DNA of 64,000 nt from Mesorhizobium loti (GTDB lineage: Bacteria; Pseudomonadota; Alphaproteobacteria; Rhizobiales; Rhizobiaceae), in the NCBI RefSeq assembly GCF_002858745.1, contig NZ_PJRO01000002.1:407006-471005 (forward strand). Reading direction: 5' to 3'. Below the pieces are notes generated by a model. It had not been told where the DNA came from. It searched no databases and was given only the letters and a program-made list of their open reading frames with translations. Positions 33,820 through 44,000 of the stretch are shown one piece after another; positions within the stretch are counted from its first letter, which is position 1; every line of letters starts with the position of its first letter. Both the position numbers and the translations under genes were made by a program.

Positions 33820-36042
33820 TCAGCCTCCGAAGCGCATCGTCGCGCCAAGTTTGAAGGTCACGCCCGGCTCGTAGATCGTCGAGGTGGTCGTGGCATTGAG
33901 CGGGTTGGCGTATTTGACGTCGAAGATGTTGTCGACGCGGAAGTCGACCTTGAGGTTGTCATTGGCCTTGTAGGAGGCGAAGGCGTTGACCAGCGTGTAG
34001 TCTCGGGCCGCCTTGTTGCCCTCCGGCGCACCATTGTACTGGACCTCGCCGCCGATGGTCAGCCTGTCCTCGAAGAAGCGGAAACCGAGCTGGGCTGCCA
34101 CCTGCGCGGATGGGACCGTTGTCAGGTCGGCGCGCACGCCCTTGTAGGAGACCGTATGACCGTCAATGACCGAGGCCGACAGGCCAGCGAAGCCCCACGC
34201 TGCGTCATAGACGCTTTCGAACTCGAAACCGTTGATCTTGGCCTTGGCGAAGTTCTGGTACTGATAGCAGATCGGAATCATGCCGCCGCGGCGGCAGCCA
34301 CTGGTCGGGTCGAATGCCGACAGTTGCACGCCGGAAATGTAATCGGTGACGTCGTTGTTGAAATAGGCAGCCTTGATGCGCAGGGCGTCGTCCGGCTGAA
34401 AGATACCGTCGGTGGTGTAGTTCAGGCCAGCTTCCCAGGTCTTTCCGGTTTCAGGCTTCAGGTTCGGGTTGGGCAGGAACGGGAAGGAGACACCGGCCGG
34501 GTGCAGGCCGCTGATGAAGGTCTCGGTGAGCGACGGCGAACGGTAGCCCTCGGCGTAGGTCGTGTAGAGCTGCAGGCCATTCAGGCCTGGCGCCTCGAAG
34601 GGAGATATGCCAACCGTGATGCGCGGCGACACGCGATCCCCCGAGGTCTCCGAACTTGAACCCTTCAGGCTGTAGCTGTCGTAGCGCAGCCCGGCGATGA
34701 CTTCCAGCCATTCCCAGGTCAGCTTGTCCTGGATGTGCGCACCGCCGACGTTACGCTTGCCGCCCGGCGTATAGAAGGCGTCGCCTGCCGCAAGACCGGT
34801 GGTCTCGACATCATCGGCCACCCAGTCACCACCATAGGTCAATTCGTGATTGATGCCGGACGTCTCGAAGCGAGAGGTGTTCCACACGTCGATGCCGAAG
34901 GTGCCGATGTCATAGGTGGTCTTGGAGCCCGCCGGGAGCGTCGTCGGGCGGCCGGTGATCGGGTCGAAACGACCGCCGAGCGGGATCAGGCTGGTCTGGT
35001 CGAGCGTGGCCTTGTTGTAGGAAAGGTTGACGTTGAGGTCGAGCCAGCTCTTGTCCTCATCGGTCAGGTTGTAGCGGCCGGTGAAGGTGTTCTGCTTCAT
35101 GTCGAGGTCGTAGGCGGGCCTGCCGCCGCTGACCTCGTTCCAGCTCTCGCTGTTGCCGATCCAGCCGAGCTTCAACGTCGAGTTCTCGGTCGGGCGGATT
35201 GTGCTCTTCAGCATGCCGCTCAAGACGTCGAAGCCGCTGCCGCCAACCTTGTTGCCACCGCCGTCCTTGTAGTCGCTGTAGTCGCGGTAGACGATGTTGC
35301 CGAGCACGTCGAAATTGTCGTTGAATTTGTAGGCGCCGGTCGCGCTGGTGGTCCAGCCCTTGCCGTTGCTCTCGTAGCGGCCGGACAGCGACGTCGCCCA
35401 GGTCTCGCCGGGCTTCAGGAAGTCTTCGGCGTCTTTGGTGTCGAACATCACGACGCCGCCGATGGCGCCCGAACCATAGGTGTTGGCAACCGGACCGCGG
35501 ATGACATCGACCGACTTGATGAGTTCAGGATCAATGTAGAATGTCGACTGCGTGCCGTGGTCGGAGCGCTGGAAATTCTGGCGGGCACCGTCGACGATGA
35601 CGGCAACACGGCCGAAATCCTGGAGGCCACGGATGTTGATGGAGGAGGCGGTGCGGCGGGCGTCGGCCTGTACGGTGACACCGGGAACGCCGCGCAGCAG
35701 TTCGTTGGGGGTTGCAGCCATGCGGCGCTCGATCTGCTCCTGATCGACATGGCTGACCGAGGCCAGCGCCTTGATCGCGCTCTCGCCGGTGCGACTGATG
35801 AGCATGATCTTGTCGAGCAGGGTGCTGCCCTGGGTATCAGGCTTGGCCGCTTCGGCGGGTTGGCCGTTCTGCGCTGCGGCTTGTGCCGCCGGTTTGGCCG
35901 TCTCTTGAGCCAGCGATGCGCCTGATAGTAGCGCCGTAACGGCGACACCGGCAGTCAGCACGGCTAGCCTTTTTGTTATGGCGCTGCATGCGCCATAAGA
36001 ATCCTCGGCCTGTCCAGACCGCTCAGTCGTCCCCACGCCCAT
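33820..36042 (-). CDS. hmuR: TonB-dependent heme/hemoglobin outer-membrane receptor
   Basis: 740 residues with a signal sequence (AVLTAGVAVTALLSGASLA), the plug domain (TPNELLRGVPGVTVQADARR; VIRGPVANTYGSGAIGGVV) and a 22-strand barrel ending in aromatic-rich TFKLGATMRFGG. The heme-receptor signature appears as GYRSPSLTETF followed by NPNLKPETG, the YRAP/NPNL boxes. A TonB box-like stretch lies near LDKIMLIS. The start at 36042 is one of several possible Met codons; GGAG is six bases upstream. First gene of the leftward unit; an IRO-like box lies upstream. Confidence 0.92.
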   Translation of the reverse strand: MGVGTTERSGQAEDSYGACSAITKRLAVLTAGVAVTALLSGASLAQETAKPAAQAAAQNGQPAEAAKPDTQGSTLLDKIMLISRTGESAIKALASVSHVDQEQIERRMAATPNELLRGVPGVTVQADARRTASSINIRGLQDFGRVAVIVDGARQNFQRSDHGTQSTFYIDPELIKSVDVIRGPVANTYGSGAIGGVVMFDTKDAEDFLKPGETWATSLSGRYESNGKGWTTSATGAYKFNDNFDVLGNIVYRDYSDYKDGGGNKVGGSGFDVLSGMLKSTIRPTENSTLKLGWIGNSESWNEVSGGRPAYDLDMKQNTFTGRYNLTDEDKSWLDLNVNLSYNKATLDQTSLIPLGGRFDPITGRPTTLPAGSKTTYDIGTFGIDVWNTSRFETSGINHELTYGGDWVADDVETTGLAAGDAFYTPGGKRNVGGAHIQDKLTWEWLEVIAGLRYDSYSLKGSSSETSGDRVSPRITVGISPFEAPGLNGLQLYTTYAEGYRSPSLTETFISGLHPAGVSFPFLPNPNLKPETGKTWEAGLNYTTDGIFQPDDALRIKAAYFNNDVTDYISGVQLSAFDPTSGCRRGGMIPICYQYQNFAKAKINGFEFESVYDAAWGFAGLSASVIDGHTVSYKGVRADLTTVPSAQVAAQLGFRFFEDRLTIGGEVQYNGAPEGNKAARDYTLVNAFASYKANDNLKVDFRVDNIFDVKYANPLNATTTSTIYEPGVTFKLGATMRFGG

Positions 36043-36163
36043 CTCCAACTCCAAAATCCTGTCTGTGTGCTGGCTCGCCGTGGGGCTGGCTCGCATCTTT
36101 TTCGTTCGGCCGGCATGTTAAATGTTGACTCATCTAGTCCGGTATTGCACTGACTAATAAACA

Positions 36164-36178
36164 TGAGTATTCAAGTCA
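36164..36178. promoter_or_regulatory. IRO-like box (TGA-N9-TCA) in the hmuR-hmuP promoter
   Basis: TGAGTATTCAAGTCA matches the rhizobial iron-responsive operator TGA-N9-TCA bound by RirA. It lies in the region between divergent hmuR and hmuP; a wider GTTGACT/AGTCAAC inverted repeat spans 36125-36180. The rirA gene itself is 4 kb away. Confidence 0.6.
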
Positions 36179-36241
36179 ACAAATGAATCGGCCTTTTGCA
36201 GGAAGCCGGGTGCGTCCCGGCGAGATCAGGAGTGGACCACG

Positions 36242-36451
36242 ATGAACACACACAACCCTGACGACTTCCGTTTCCGCTACCGCCGGCCAGAAGTGCAGGC
36301 GCAATTGCGTGTCGAACGGATGCCGCTTTCGGTCAGGACGCTGACCAGCAACTCGCTTTTCCAGGGCGAACACGAGATCGGCATCGAGCATCATGGTGCG
36401 CTCTACCGACTCAAGATCACCCGCCAGGGCAAGCTCATCCTCAACAAGTAA
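36242..36451 (+). CDS. hmuP: Hemin uptake protein HmuP/HemP
   Basis: 69 residues with the HemP pattern (SVRTLTSNSLFQGEHEIGIEHHG; LYRLKITRQGKLILNK). In Bradyrhizobium and relatives HmuP is a small activator needed for expression of the heme receptor. AGGAG lies 10 bases before the ATG. First gene of the rightward unit hmuP-S-T-U-V. Confidence 0.93.
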   Translation: MNTHNPDDFRFRYRRPEVQAQLRVERMPLSVRTLTSNSLFQGEHEIGIEHHGALYRLKITRQGKLILNK

Positions 36452-36473
36452 GGTAGCAAGGGTAGGGACGGAA

Positions 36474-37532
36474 ATGGACCAGCGCGTAAAGCCAGCCCCG
36501 CACGAAATTCGGCGGACGCGAGCGGAAAACCCCAAGACGCGCGAGCGCGATCTCGCTGCACAGCTCGGCATTTCAGAAGCCGAACTGGTGGCCGCGCATT
36601 GCGGCGAAGGGGTGACGCGCGTCGAGCCACGCGTCAATGATCTTCTGACCGGCCTGGAGCCGGTCAGCGAGGTCATGGCGCTGACCCGCAATGAGAGCGC
36701 GGTCCATGAAAAGATCGGCGTCTATGACAAGGTCGTCACCGGCGAACACACGGCGATGGCATTGGGTGAGAATATCGATCTCCGGATCTTCCCGAAGGTG
36801 TGGGCACACGGTTTCGCCGTCGAAAAGCGCGATGGCGATCAAATCCGCCGCAGCCTGCAATTCTTCGACGCCGCGGGCGATGCCGTGCACAAGGTGCATC
36901 TGAGGCCCGCATCCAACCTCTACGCTTATCAGAAGCTGGTCGATCAGCTCGTTTCGCCGAACCAGGAGCCGACGGTTGCTCTTGGCGCCGTTGCTGAAGA
37001 GGATGCTCCGGGCGAACTGACGCCGCAGACGGTCGATGACCTGCGTGAACGCTGGAGCAAGCTGACGGACGTCCATCAGTTCTTCGGCATGCTGCGCACG
37101 CTGAAACTCAGCCGCCAGCAGGCGGTGCAGGTGATTGGCCAGGACTATGCCTGGAAACTCGATCCATCGGCTGTAACGGCGATGTTCCATGGCGCGGCCG
37201 AAAGTGGTCAGCCGATCATGTGCTTCGTTGGCAACCGTGGCTGCATCCAGATCCATTCCGGTCCGGTCAAGTCGATCACGCCGATGGGACCATGGATCAA
37301 TGTGCTTGACGAGACGTTCCATCTGCATCTGCGGACCGACCACATCGCCGAGGCCTGGGCTGTGCGCAAGCCGACCAAGGACGGTCATGTCACTTCGCTG
37401 GAGGCCTATGGTGCAGACGGCAAGATGATCATCCAGTTCTTCGGCAAACGCCATGAAGGTGAAGTCGAACGCGCTGATTGGCGTTCGCTGGCGGAAGGCC
37501 TGCCGCGGCTGGCAGAGCAGAGCGCTGCGTGA
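36474..37532 (+). CDS. hmuS: Hemin-degrading/trafficking factor HmuS
   Basis: 352 residues: two tandem HemS/ChuX-type repeats, each starting with a RE/E-helix and carrying candidate heme-binding His/Arg residues (VWAHGFAVEKRDGDQIRRSLQFF; DETFHLHLRTDHIAEAWAVRKP). It binds heme brought in by HmuTUV, either carrying or degrading it. GGGACGG precedes the ATG at 36474. The stop overlaps the hmuT start as TGATG. Confidence 0.92.
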   Translation: MDQRVKPAPHEIRRTRAENPKTRERDLAAQLGISEAELVAAHCGEGVTRVEPRVNDLLTGLEPVSEVMALTRNESAVHEKIGVYDKVVTGEHTAMALGENIDLRIFPKVWAHGFAVEKRDGDQIRRSLQFFDAAGDAVHKVHLRPASNLYAYQKLVDQLVSPNQEPTVALGAVAEEDAPGELTPQTVDDLRERWSKLTDVHQFFGMLRTLKLSRQQAVQVIGQDYAWKLDPSAVTAMFHGAAESGQPIMCFVGNRGCIQIHSGPVKSITPMGPWINVLDETFHLHLRTDHIAEAWAVRKPTKDGHVTSLEAYGADGKMIIQFFGKRHEGEVERADWRSLAEGLPRLAEQSAA

Positions 37533-38425
37533 TGTGTGTCGTCATGAAGAAGCTGGCGCGGATGGCCGTTTTCGGCGCCGCGCTGGCAACCATTCCGCTC
37601 GCCACCGTATCGGCAAGCGACAATGGCGCAGTGTTTTCCGATACAAAGCGCATCGTCGCCGTCGGCGGAGCGGTGACCGAGATCGTCTATGCGCTGGGTG
37701 AGGAGGGCAAGCTTGTTGCCCGCGATTCCACCAGCGTCTACCCGGAAGCGGCGTTCAAGCTCCCGGATGTAGGCTATATGCGCGCACTGTCGCCGGAAGG
37801 GGTACTTTCGGTCAATCCAACCGGAATCCTTGCCCTCAAGGGTAGCGGTCCGAAGGATGCGATCGATGTTCTGAAAAAGAGCAGCGTGCCCTTCATCGAA
37901 GTGCCTGAAACTTATGATCACGCTGGTGTGCTGGAAAAAATCCGCGTCGTCGGCAAGGCGCTTGGCGCCGAAGCCAAGGCGGAGAAACTGGCCACCGAGC
38001 TGGACACCAAGCTGAAGGCTGCGGAAAAGCAGACGGCAGACGTCAAGGACCGCAAGCGAGTGCTGTTCGTTTTGTCGATGCAGAACGGCAAGATTCTCGC
38101 TGCCGGGTCCAACACGGCAGCCGATGGCATCATCAAGATGGCCGGTGCCATCAATGTGGCTGCCGAAGTACCCGGCTACAAGCAACTTGCCGATGAAGCG
38201 GTGGTGACCGCGGCACCGGATGTCATCCTGATGATGACGCATGCCGGCCCGCCGGTTCCGGACGAGGCGCTGTTTGGCAATCCGGCGATCGCCGAGACGC
38301 CGGCTGGTAAGCAGAAGAAGGTGATCCGCATGAACGGCGCCTATCTTCTCGGCTTTGGTCCACGCACCGCCTACGCCATTCACGATCTCGCCGCAGCTTT
38401 CTACGGCAACAAGATCGCCGATTGA
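37532..38425 (+). CDS. hmuT: Hemin ABC transporter periplasmic binding protein HmuT
   Basis: 297 residues with a signal peptide (MKKLARMAVFGAALATIPLATVSA), the class-III binding-protein start RIVAVGGAVTEIVYALG, and the heme-binding Tyr region RDSTSVYPEAA. It carries heme across the periplasm to HmuU. ATG 37532 overlaps the hmuS stop; ATG 37544, just before MKKL, is equally possible. Confidence 0.93.
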   Translation: MCVVMKKLARMAVFGAALATIPLATVSASDNGAVFSDTKRIVAVGGAVTEIVYALGEEGKLVARDSTSVYPEAAFKLPDVGYMRALSPEGVLSVNPTGILALKGSGPKDAIDVLKKSSVPFIEVPETYDHAGVLEKIRVVGKALGAEAKAEKLATELDTKLKAAEKQTADVKDRKRVLFVLSMQNGKILAAGSNTAADGIIKMAGAINVAAEVPGYKQLADEAVVTAAPDVILMMTHAGPPVPDEALFGNPAIAETPAGKQKKVIRMNGAYLLGFGPRTAYAIHDLAAAFYGNKIAD

Positions 38426-38437
38426 GCGGCGCGTGCC

Positions 38438-39541
38438 ATGGTTGATCATTCCATTGCCGGTCCGTCCGGCTTGATGGTGCGCAAGGCAGCCGGCGATCGC
38501 TCGGCGCGTGCGCGCCTTGCCATCGTCCTCCTAGCGGTGCTGCTTGTGGCTGTTGCGCTGTTCAGCCTCACCGCCGGCGCTTCCGACGCTTCGGCCGTCG
38601 ATGCCCTGCGCGACTGGTTTTCTGGTCCGGACGCCGCCGATCGCGTGTTGAGTGCCCGCGATCGCATCATCATCTATGATATCCGCCTGCCACGCGTCGT
38701 CCTGGGAGCGTTGATCGGGGCGGCGCTGGCCGTATCCGGTGCCGTCATGCAGGGCCTGTTCCGCAACCCGTTGGCCGACCCCGGCATTGTCGGCGTCTCC
38801 GCCGGGGCGGGACTTGGCGCGGTTTCGGTCATCGTACTCGGCGGCACCGCGCTGGCGCCTTTCACGATGCTGCTGGGTTCAATGGCATTGCCGCTTGCGG
38901 CTTTCGTTGGCGGCCTGGTCACGACACTGATCCTCTACCAGGTGGCGACGCGGCAGGGGCGTACCTCGGTCGCGACCATGCTTTTGGCCGGCATCGCGCT
39001 GTCTGCGTTGGCCATGGCTCTCACTGGCGTGCTGATCTACATGGCGGACGACCGTCAGCTGCGCGATCTTACTTTCTGGCAGCTCGGCTCCCTGGCCGGT
39101 GCGACCTGGACCAAGATTGGTACAGCCGGACCGGTGATGCTGATTGCGCTGGTTGCCATGCCGTTCTTCGCGCGCGGGCTCAATGCGCTGTCACTCGGCG
39201 AGGCGACGGCAAGCCATCTCGGCATCCAGGTGCAGAAGCTGAAATACATAGCCATTGCCGGCGTGTCGGCGGCTGTGGGTGCTTCGGTCGCCGTCAGCGG
39301 CGGCATCGGCTTCGTTGGCATCGTGGTGCCGCACCTGCTGCGCCTGACGATCGGCCCGGACAACCGTTATCTGTTGCCGGCTTCGGCGCTGCTTGGTGCC
39401 ACACTGCTGATCCTGGCTGACACCGTTTCGCGCACCATCGTCGCGCCAGCCGAACTGCCGATCGGTATCATCACCGCCACGGTGGGCGGTCCGTTCTTCC
39501 TGTGGATCCTGCTGCGCAAGCGCGGCGTTATCGACCTGTGA
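38438..39541 (+). CDS. hmuU: Hemin ABC transporter permease HmuU
   Basis: 367 residues of the FecCD/BtuC permease family with about ten helices. Typical motifs are RLPRVVLGALIGAALAVSGAVMQGLFRNPLADPGIVGVSAGAGLGA and GGIGFVGIVVPHLLRL, in order near residues 87 and 288. It forms the inner-membrane heme channel with HmuV. Confidence 0.94.
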   Translation: MVDHSIAGPSGLMVRKAAGDRSARARLAIVLLAVLLVAVALFSLTAGASDASAVDALRDWFSGPDAADRVLSARDRIIIYDIRLPRVVLGALIGAALAVSGAVMQGLFRNPLADPGIVGVSAGAGLGAVSVIVLGGTALAPFTMLLGSMALPLAAFVGGLVTTLILYQVATRQGRTSVATMLLAGIALSALAMALTGVLIYMADDRQLRDLTFWQLGSLAGATWTKIGTAGPVMLIALVAMPFFARGLNALSLGEATASHLGIQVQKLKYIAIAGVSAAVGASVAVSGGIGFVGIVVPHLLRLTIGPDNRYLLPASALLGATLLILADTVSRTIVAPAELPIGIITATVGGPFFLWILLRKRGVIDL

Positions 39542-39549
39542 GTCTCCCC

Positions 39550-40341
39550 ATGATCGAAGCCCGTGATGTTTCAGTGAAACTGGCCGGAAAGCGCATCGTC
39601 TCCGGCATCGCTTTCGAGGCGCGGCCGGGCGAGATCGCAGCCATTGTCGGGCCGAACGGCTCCGGCAAGACGACCTTCCTCAAGGCGTTGTCTGGAGACC
39701 TTGGCTATGACGGCTCGATCGTCATCAATGGCCGCGAAGTGTCAGCGACACGCCCGGTAGAAGCTGCGGGCATGCGTGCCGTGTTGCCACAAGCGACGTC
39801 GCTGGCTTTTCCGTTCACCGTACAGGAGATCGTTCGGCTCGGGCTGATCGGTGGCAGATCTGGCGCGCTTGCCGGCGAGAACGAACGCCTGCCCGAGCGG
39901 GCGCTGGCCAAGGTCGATTTGGAAGGTTTCGCAGGACGCTTCTATCAGGAACTTTCCGGTGGCGAGCAGCAGCGCGTGCAACTGGCTCGTGTGCTTTGCC
40001 AGGTGTGGGCGCCGGTGCTGGACGGCAAGCCGCGCTACCTTTTCCTCGACGAGCCGGTATCGAGCCTGGATGTCAAGCATCAGCTCATCATCATGGACAT
40101 TGCCCGTGATTTCGCGAAGCGGGGAGGCGGGGTTGTCACCATCCTGCATGACCTCAACCTGACGGCCATGTATGCCGACCGCATCTTCGTCATGCATCGT
40201 GGTTCACTGGCAGCGGCGGGTACGCCGTCTGCGGTGCTCAGCGACAGCCTGATTGAAAAGGTGTTCGACTGCCGCATGCGCGTGGGCGTGCTGCCGGCAG
40301 GCGACGTGCCGTTCGTGCTGCCGCAATCGGTGGTGATGTAG
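39550..40341 (+). CDS. hmuV: Hemin ABC transporter ATP-binding protein HmuV
   Basis: 263 residues. Walker A GPNGSGKTT, Q-loop LPQATS, signature LSGGEQQRVQLARVL, Walker B YLFLDEPVSSLD and the switch His in LHDLNL are all present. The insertion CQVWAPVLDGKPRYL between signature and Walker B is typical of HmuV. The ATG at 39550 lies 9 bp after the hmuU stop; the longer frame overlaps hmuU. Last gene of the heme-import unit, converging on rirA. Confidence 0.94.
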   Translation: MIEARDVSVKLAGKRIVSGIAFEARPGEIAAIVGPNGSGKTTFLKALSGDLGYDGSIVINGREVSATRPVEAAGMRAVLPQATSLAFPFTVQEIVRLGLIGGRSGALAGENERLPERALAKVDLEGFAGRFYQELSGGEQQRVQLARVLCQVWAPVLDGKPRYLFLDEPVSSLDVKHQLIIMDIARDFAKRGGGVVTILHDLNLTAMYADRIFVMHRGSLAAAGTPSAVLSDSLIEKVFDCRMRVGVLPAGDVPFVLPQSVVM

Positions 40342-40349
40342 GCCCAGGC

Positions 40350-40808
40350 TCAGGCAGCTGGAGCTCGGCGTTCGAGAAGATCAATGCCGAGCAGCGAACG
40401 CACATTCGGACGGGCGGCGACCATATCGGCGATCGTATAGCGGCCGAGCACCTCGAAGAAGGCATTGAGCGCCTCGCGCAGCGCCGAGTTCAGCGCGCAG
40501 CTGTCAATCAACGGGCAGTCGGCGTCAGCCTCGAAGCATTCCGCCATCGCGAAATTCTCCTCGGTCACACGCACGACGTCGAACAGGCTGATTTCGGCGG
40601 CCGGTTTGCCGAGCCTGACGCCGCCATTGCGGCCACGTACGGTCTCCACCAGCCCGTGTTCGACCAATGGCTGCAGGATCTTGAACAGGAACAGTTCCGA
40701 CACCGTATAGGCGGCGGCAATTTCGGGAATGCGGCTGAGGCGGTCGTCATTGGCCGCACAATACATCAGGATCCGCATGGCATAGTTTGTTTGACGCGTG
40801 AGCCGCAT
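40350..40808 (-). CDS. rirA: Rrf2-family iron regulator RirA
   Basis: 152 residues nearly identical in pattern to rhizobial RirA: winged helix MRLTRQTNYAMRILMYCAAN, VSELFLFKILQPL, VETVRGRNGGVRLGKPA, and three cysteines C91, C98 and C104 (AECFEADADCPLIDSC) that hold a Fe-S cluster sensing iron. It represses iron-uptake genes when iron is sufficient. GAAGGAG precedes the ATG at 40808. The promoter has an ICE-like and an IRO-like site. It converges on hmuV. Confidence 0.94.
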   Translation of the reverse strand: MRLTRQTNYAMRILMYCAANDDRLSRIPEIAAAYTVSELFLFKILQPLVEHGLVETVRGRNGGVRLGKPAAEISLFDVVRVTEENFAMAECFEADADCPLIDSCALNSALREALNAFFEVLGRYTIADMVAARPNVRSLLGIDLLERRAPAA

Positions 40809-40853
40809 GGTCGCTCCTTCGCAAAGCACGTGTTGGGGCAAATATGGCCCATA

Positions 40854-40872
40854 GTCTGGAATAATTCTAGAC
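40854..40872. promoter_or_regulatory. ICE-like Irr-binding palindrome upstream of rirA
   Basis: GTCTGGAATAATTCTAGAC is a near-perfect palindrome. Its core TCTGGAA-TAA-TTCTAGA follows the Irr consensus TTTAGAA-N3-TTCTAAA with three differences. It lies 46 bp before the rirA start, where Irr regulation of rirA is known in other rhizobia. Confidence 0.62.
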
Positions 40873-40888
40873 TGGACTTCAATATATA

Positions 40889-40903
40889 TGACATTTTTCG
40901 TCA
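40889..40903. promoter_or_regulatory. IRO-like box upstream of rirA
   Basis: TGACATTTTTCGTCA fits TGA-N9-TCA, the RirA operator pattern, 81 bp before the rirA start. It suggests autoregulation, and lies about 150 bp before the P450 gene on the other side. Confidence 0.55.
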
Positions 40904-40986
40904 ACTTTTTGAAGCGGTGCGTTAAACTGGAGGCGTTTCCCTAGCGTCATCGGCCCGACCGGGAGCCGGACGCTCGGCCTCCTTGC

Positions 40987-41000
40987 GTTTCAGCTGAAAC
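40987..41000. promoter_or_regulatory. Perfect 14-bp palindrome before the P450 gene
   Basis: GTTTCAGCTGAAAC lies 57 bp before the P450 ATG and could be the operator of an unlinked repressor. Confidence 0.4.
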
Positions 41001-41056
41001 TCACGATTATTCCCAGCAGGGAACAGAACCAGATGGAAGTCTGAGGGAGGGCGCGC

Positions 41057-44000
41057 ATGGCGCAGGACACCGGGTTCGGCAGGATCCCTGGTCCGCCCAA
41101 GAAGCCGATCGTTGGCAATATGCTGACGGTTGATACCGAGACGCCTCTCCAAAGCCTGATGCAGCTTGCGCGCGAGCTGGGACCGATCTTCCGCCTCGAC
41201 ATGATGGGCACGCCGATGGTGGTGGTGTCGGGCGCCTCGCTGGTGGAGGAAATCTGCGACGAAAGCCGCTTCGACAAAGCGGTTCGCGGCTCGCTGCGGC
41301 GCGTGCGTTCCGCCGCCGGCGACGGGCTCTTCACGGCCTACACGCAGGAAGACAATTGGACAAAGGCCCACAACATCCTGCTGCCCACCTTCGCCCAGCG
41401 CGCCATGGCCGGCTACCTGCCGCTAATGCAGGACATAGCCAATCAGCTCTGCATGAAGTGGGAGCGCCTCAACGTTGATGACGACATCGACGTTGTGCAC
41501 GACATGACGGCACTGGCACTCGACACGATCGGGATATGCGGTTTCGACTACCGCTTCAATTCTTTCTATCGGCGCGACTATCATCCCTTCATCGACGCGC
41601 TGACGCGCACGCTTGAAACCTGCATGGTGCAGCGTGGCCTGCCGTTCGAAAAGGTGATCCTGCGCAGGCGGCTCGAGCAGTTGAAGACGGATGTCGCCTT
41701 CATGTCGAAGCTGGTCGACGACATCGTGCGCGAACGCCGCCGTGGCGGTGGCGACCAGGCGCAGAAGGATCTTCTCAATTTCATGCTGGCCGGCGTCGAC
41801 AAGACAACCGGCGAAAGCCTGTCCGACGAAAACATCCGTTACCAGATCATCACTTTCCTGATAGCCGGTCACGAGACGACATCGGGGCTGATGTCGTTCA
41901 CACTCTACTTCCTGCTCAACAACCCGGATGTGCTGGAAAGGGCCTATGACGAGGTCGACCGCGTGCTCGGCAATGACATTGGCGTGATGCCGACCATAAG
42001 TCAGGTCAACCATCTCACCTATGTGCAGCAGGTGCTCAATGAGTCGCTGAGGCTGTGGCCGACTGCGCCGGCGATCGGCCTTTATCCCTACAATGACGAG
42101 TTGCTCGGCAGCCAATACAAGGTGAAGAAGAACACCTTCACCACGCTTCTCACACTGATGCTGCACCGCGACCCGTCCATCTGGGGGGCGGCGCCGGAGC
42201 GTTTCAATCCGGATCACTTCACGCGCGAAGCCGAGGCTTCCCGCCCGGCGCACGCCTTCAAGCCCTGGGGCAACGGCCAGCGCGCCTGTATCGGCCGCCA
42301 GTTTGCCATGCAGGAGGCAACGCTGGTCATCGGCATGATCCTGCAGCGCTTCCAGCTGTTCGACCACCAGAAGTATCAGCTGCGCATCAAGGAAACGATG
42401 TCGATCAAGCCGGACGGTTTCCGCATGAGGGTGAAGCCCCGCCCGGGCCGAACACGCGGGGCGGTGGTGCCAGGCGCTGCGTTGAGCGAACAGGCGACGC
42501 AGATGGCGCCGCAGGTCGCCAGACGGCCCAAGCATGGCACACCGCTCACTGTGCTCTACGGTTCCAACCTCGGTACGACGGAAGATCTGGCCCGTGCGAT
42601 TACCCAGGCTGGAGAACTGAACGGGTTCGACGCCACCATGGATGAATTGGACGCCAGGGTTGGCAGCCTGCCGACAGACGGGGCAGTTGTGATCGCCAGC
42701 GCCTCCTACAATGGCGCGCCGCCCGACAATGCAACCAGGTTCATGGAATGGCTCGAGACCGCCGGACCAGATGCGGCCAACGGTGTCAACTATCTGGTGT
42801 TTGGCTGCGGCAACCGCGACTGGGCTTCGACGTTCCAGGCGACGCCGCGGCGCATTGACGAGCGGCTGGAGGCTCTCGGAGCCAAGCGCATTACCCAGCG
42901 CGGCGAGGGCGACGCGCGCGAGGATCTGGACGGTCAGTTCCAGGACTGGTTCAAGGGCCTGTTTCCGTCACTGGGAGAGGCGTTGGGGCTCGACATCGAC
43001 TTTTCGGAACAGGCGGAGGCTGAGCCTCTCTACCAGGTCGAGATTATTTCCGGTCAGCCGGTCAATCCGGTCGTTCATCAGTCCGGCGCGGTGGCGATGA
43101 CGGTCGTTGGCAATCGCGAGCTGCAATCGCCAGGTTCCGGCCGCTCCACCCGCCATATCGAGGTCGCGTTGCCCGAAGGCGCCGGTTATCGCGCCGGCGA
43201 TCATCTGTGTGTCGTTCCGGTCAACGACCCAGCCCTTGTCGAACGTGTCGAGAAGCGTTTCGGCTTCGCGCATGACGCGCAGGTGCGGCTGAAAACCACA
43301 GGCGGACGGCAGGCGCCGTTTCCGGCCGACGGTCCGGTGCCGGTTCGCCGCATTCTCTCCGACTATGTCGAACTGCAGGCTGTTGCCACCCGCAAGCAGA
43401 TCCAGACGATGGCTGCGGCAACCCGTTGTCCTTTCACCAGGCCGCAGCTGGAGGCGCTGATCGCTGAAGCAAAGGATGGCGTCGATCCGTACAAGACCGA
43501 GGTGTTCGCCAGGCGCAGGTCCGTGCTGGACCTCTTGGAGCAGTTCCCGGCGTGCGAACTTTCCTTCGGTCAATATCTGGAAATGCTGCCGCTGCTGGCG
43601 CCACGCTATTATTCGATCTCGTCCTCGCCGTTTTCGGGAGCCGGGCGCTGCTCGATCACCGTCAGTGTGGTCGACGGCCCGGCACGCTCGGGGACCGGCG
43701 TCTATCGTGGTGCTTGTTCCAACCATCTGGCACAGGCCCGCGAGGGGGCCGTCGTTTACGCGACCACGCGCGAGACCAAGGCGGGTTTTCGCCTCCCCGA
43801 CGATCTGGCGCGGCCGCTTGTCATGGTGGGGCCGGGCACCGGCCTGGCGCCATTCCGGGCCTTCCTGCAGGAACGAGCCGCTCTGGCAAAGGCTGGCCGG
43901 GTGCTGGGGCCTGCGAAGCTGTTTTTCGGGTGCCGTCACCCCGAACAGGACTTTCTCTACCGTGACGAGCTCGAAGCAATGGCTTCCGCCGGCCTTGTCG

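Noticed and set aside
34735..35925. 396-residue open frame antisense to hmuR
   Set aside because: Val/Ala/Gly/Asp-rich shadow without motifs; receptor signatures are on the minus strand.
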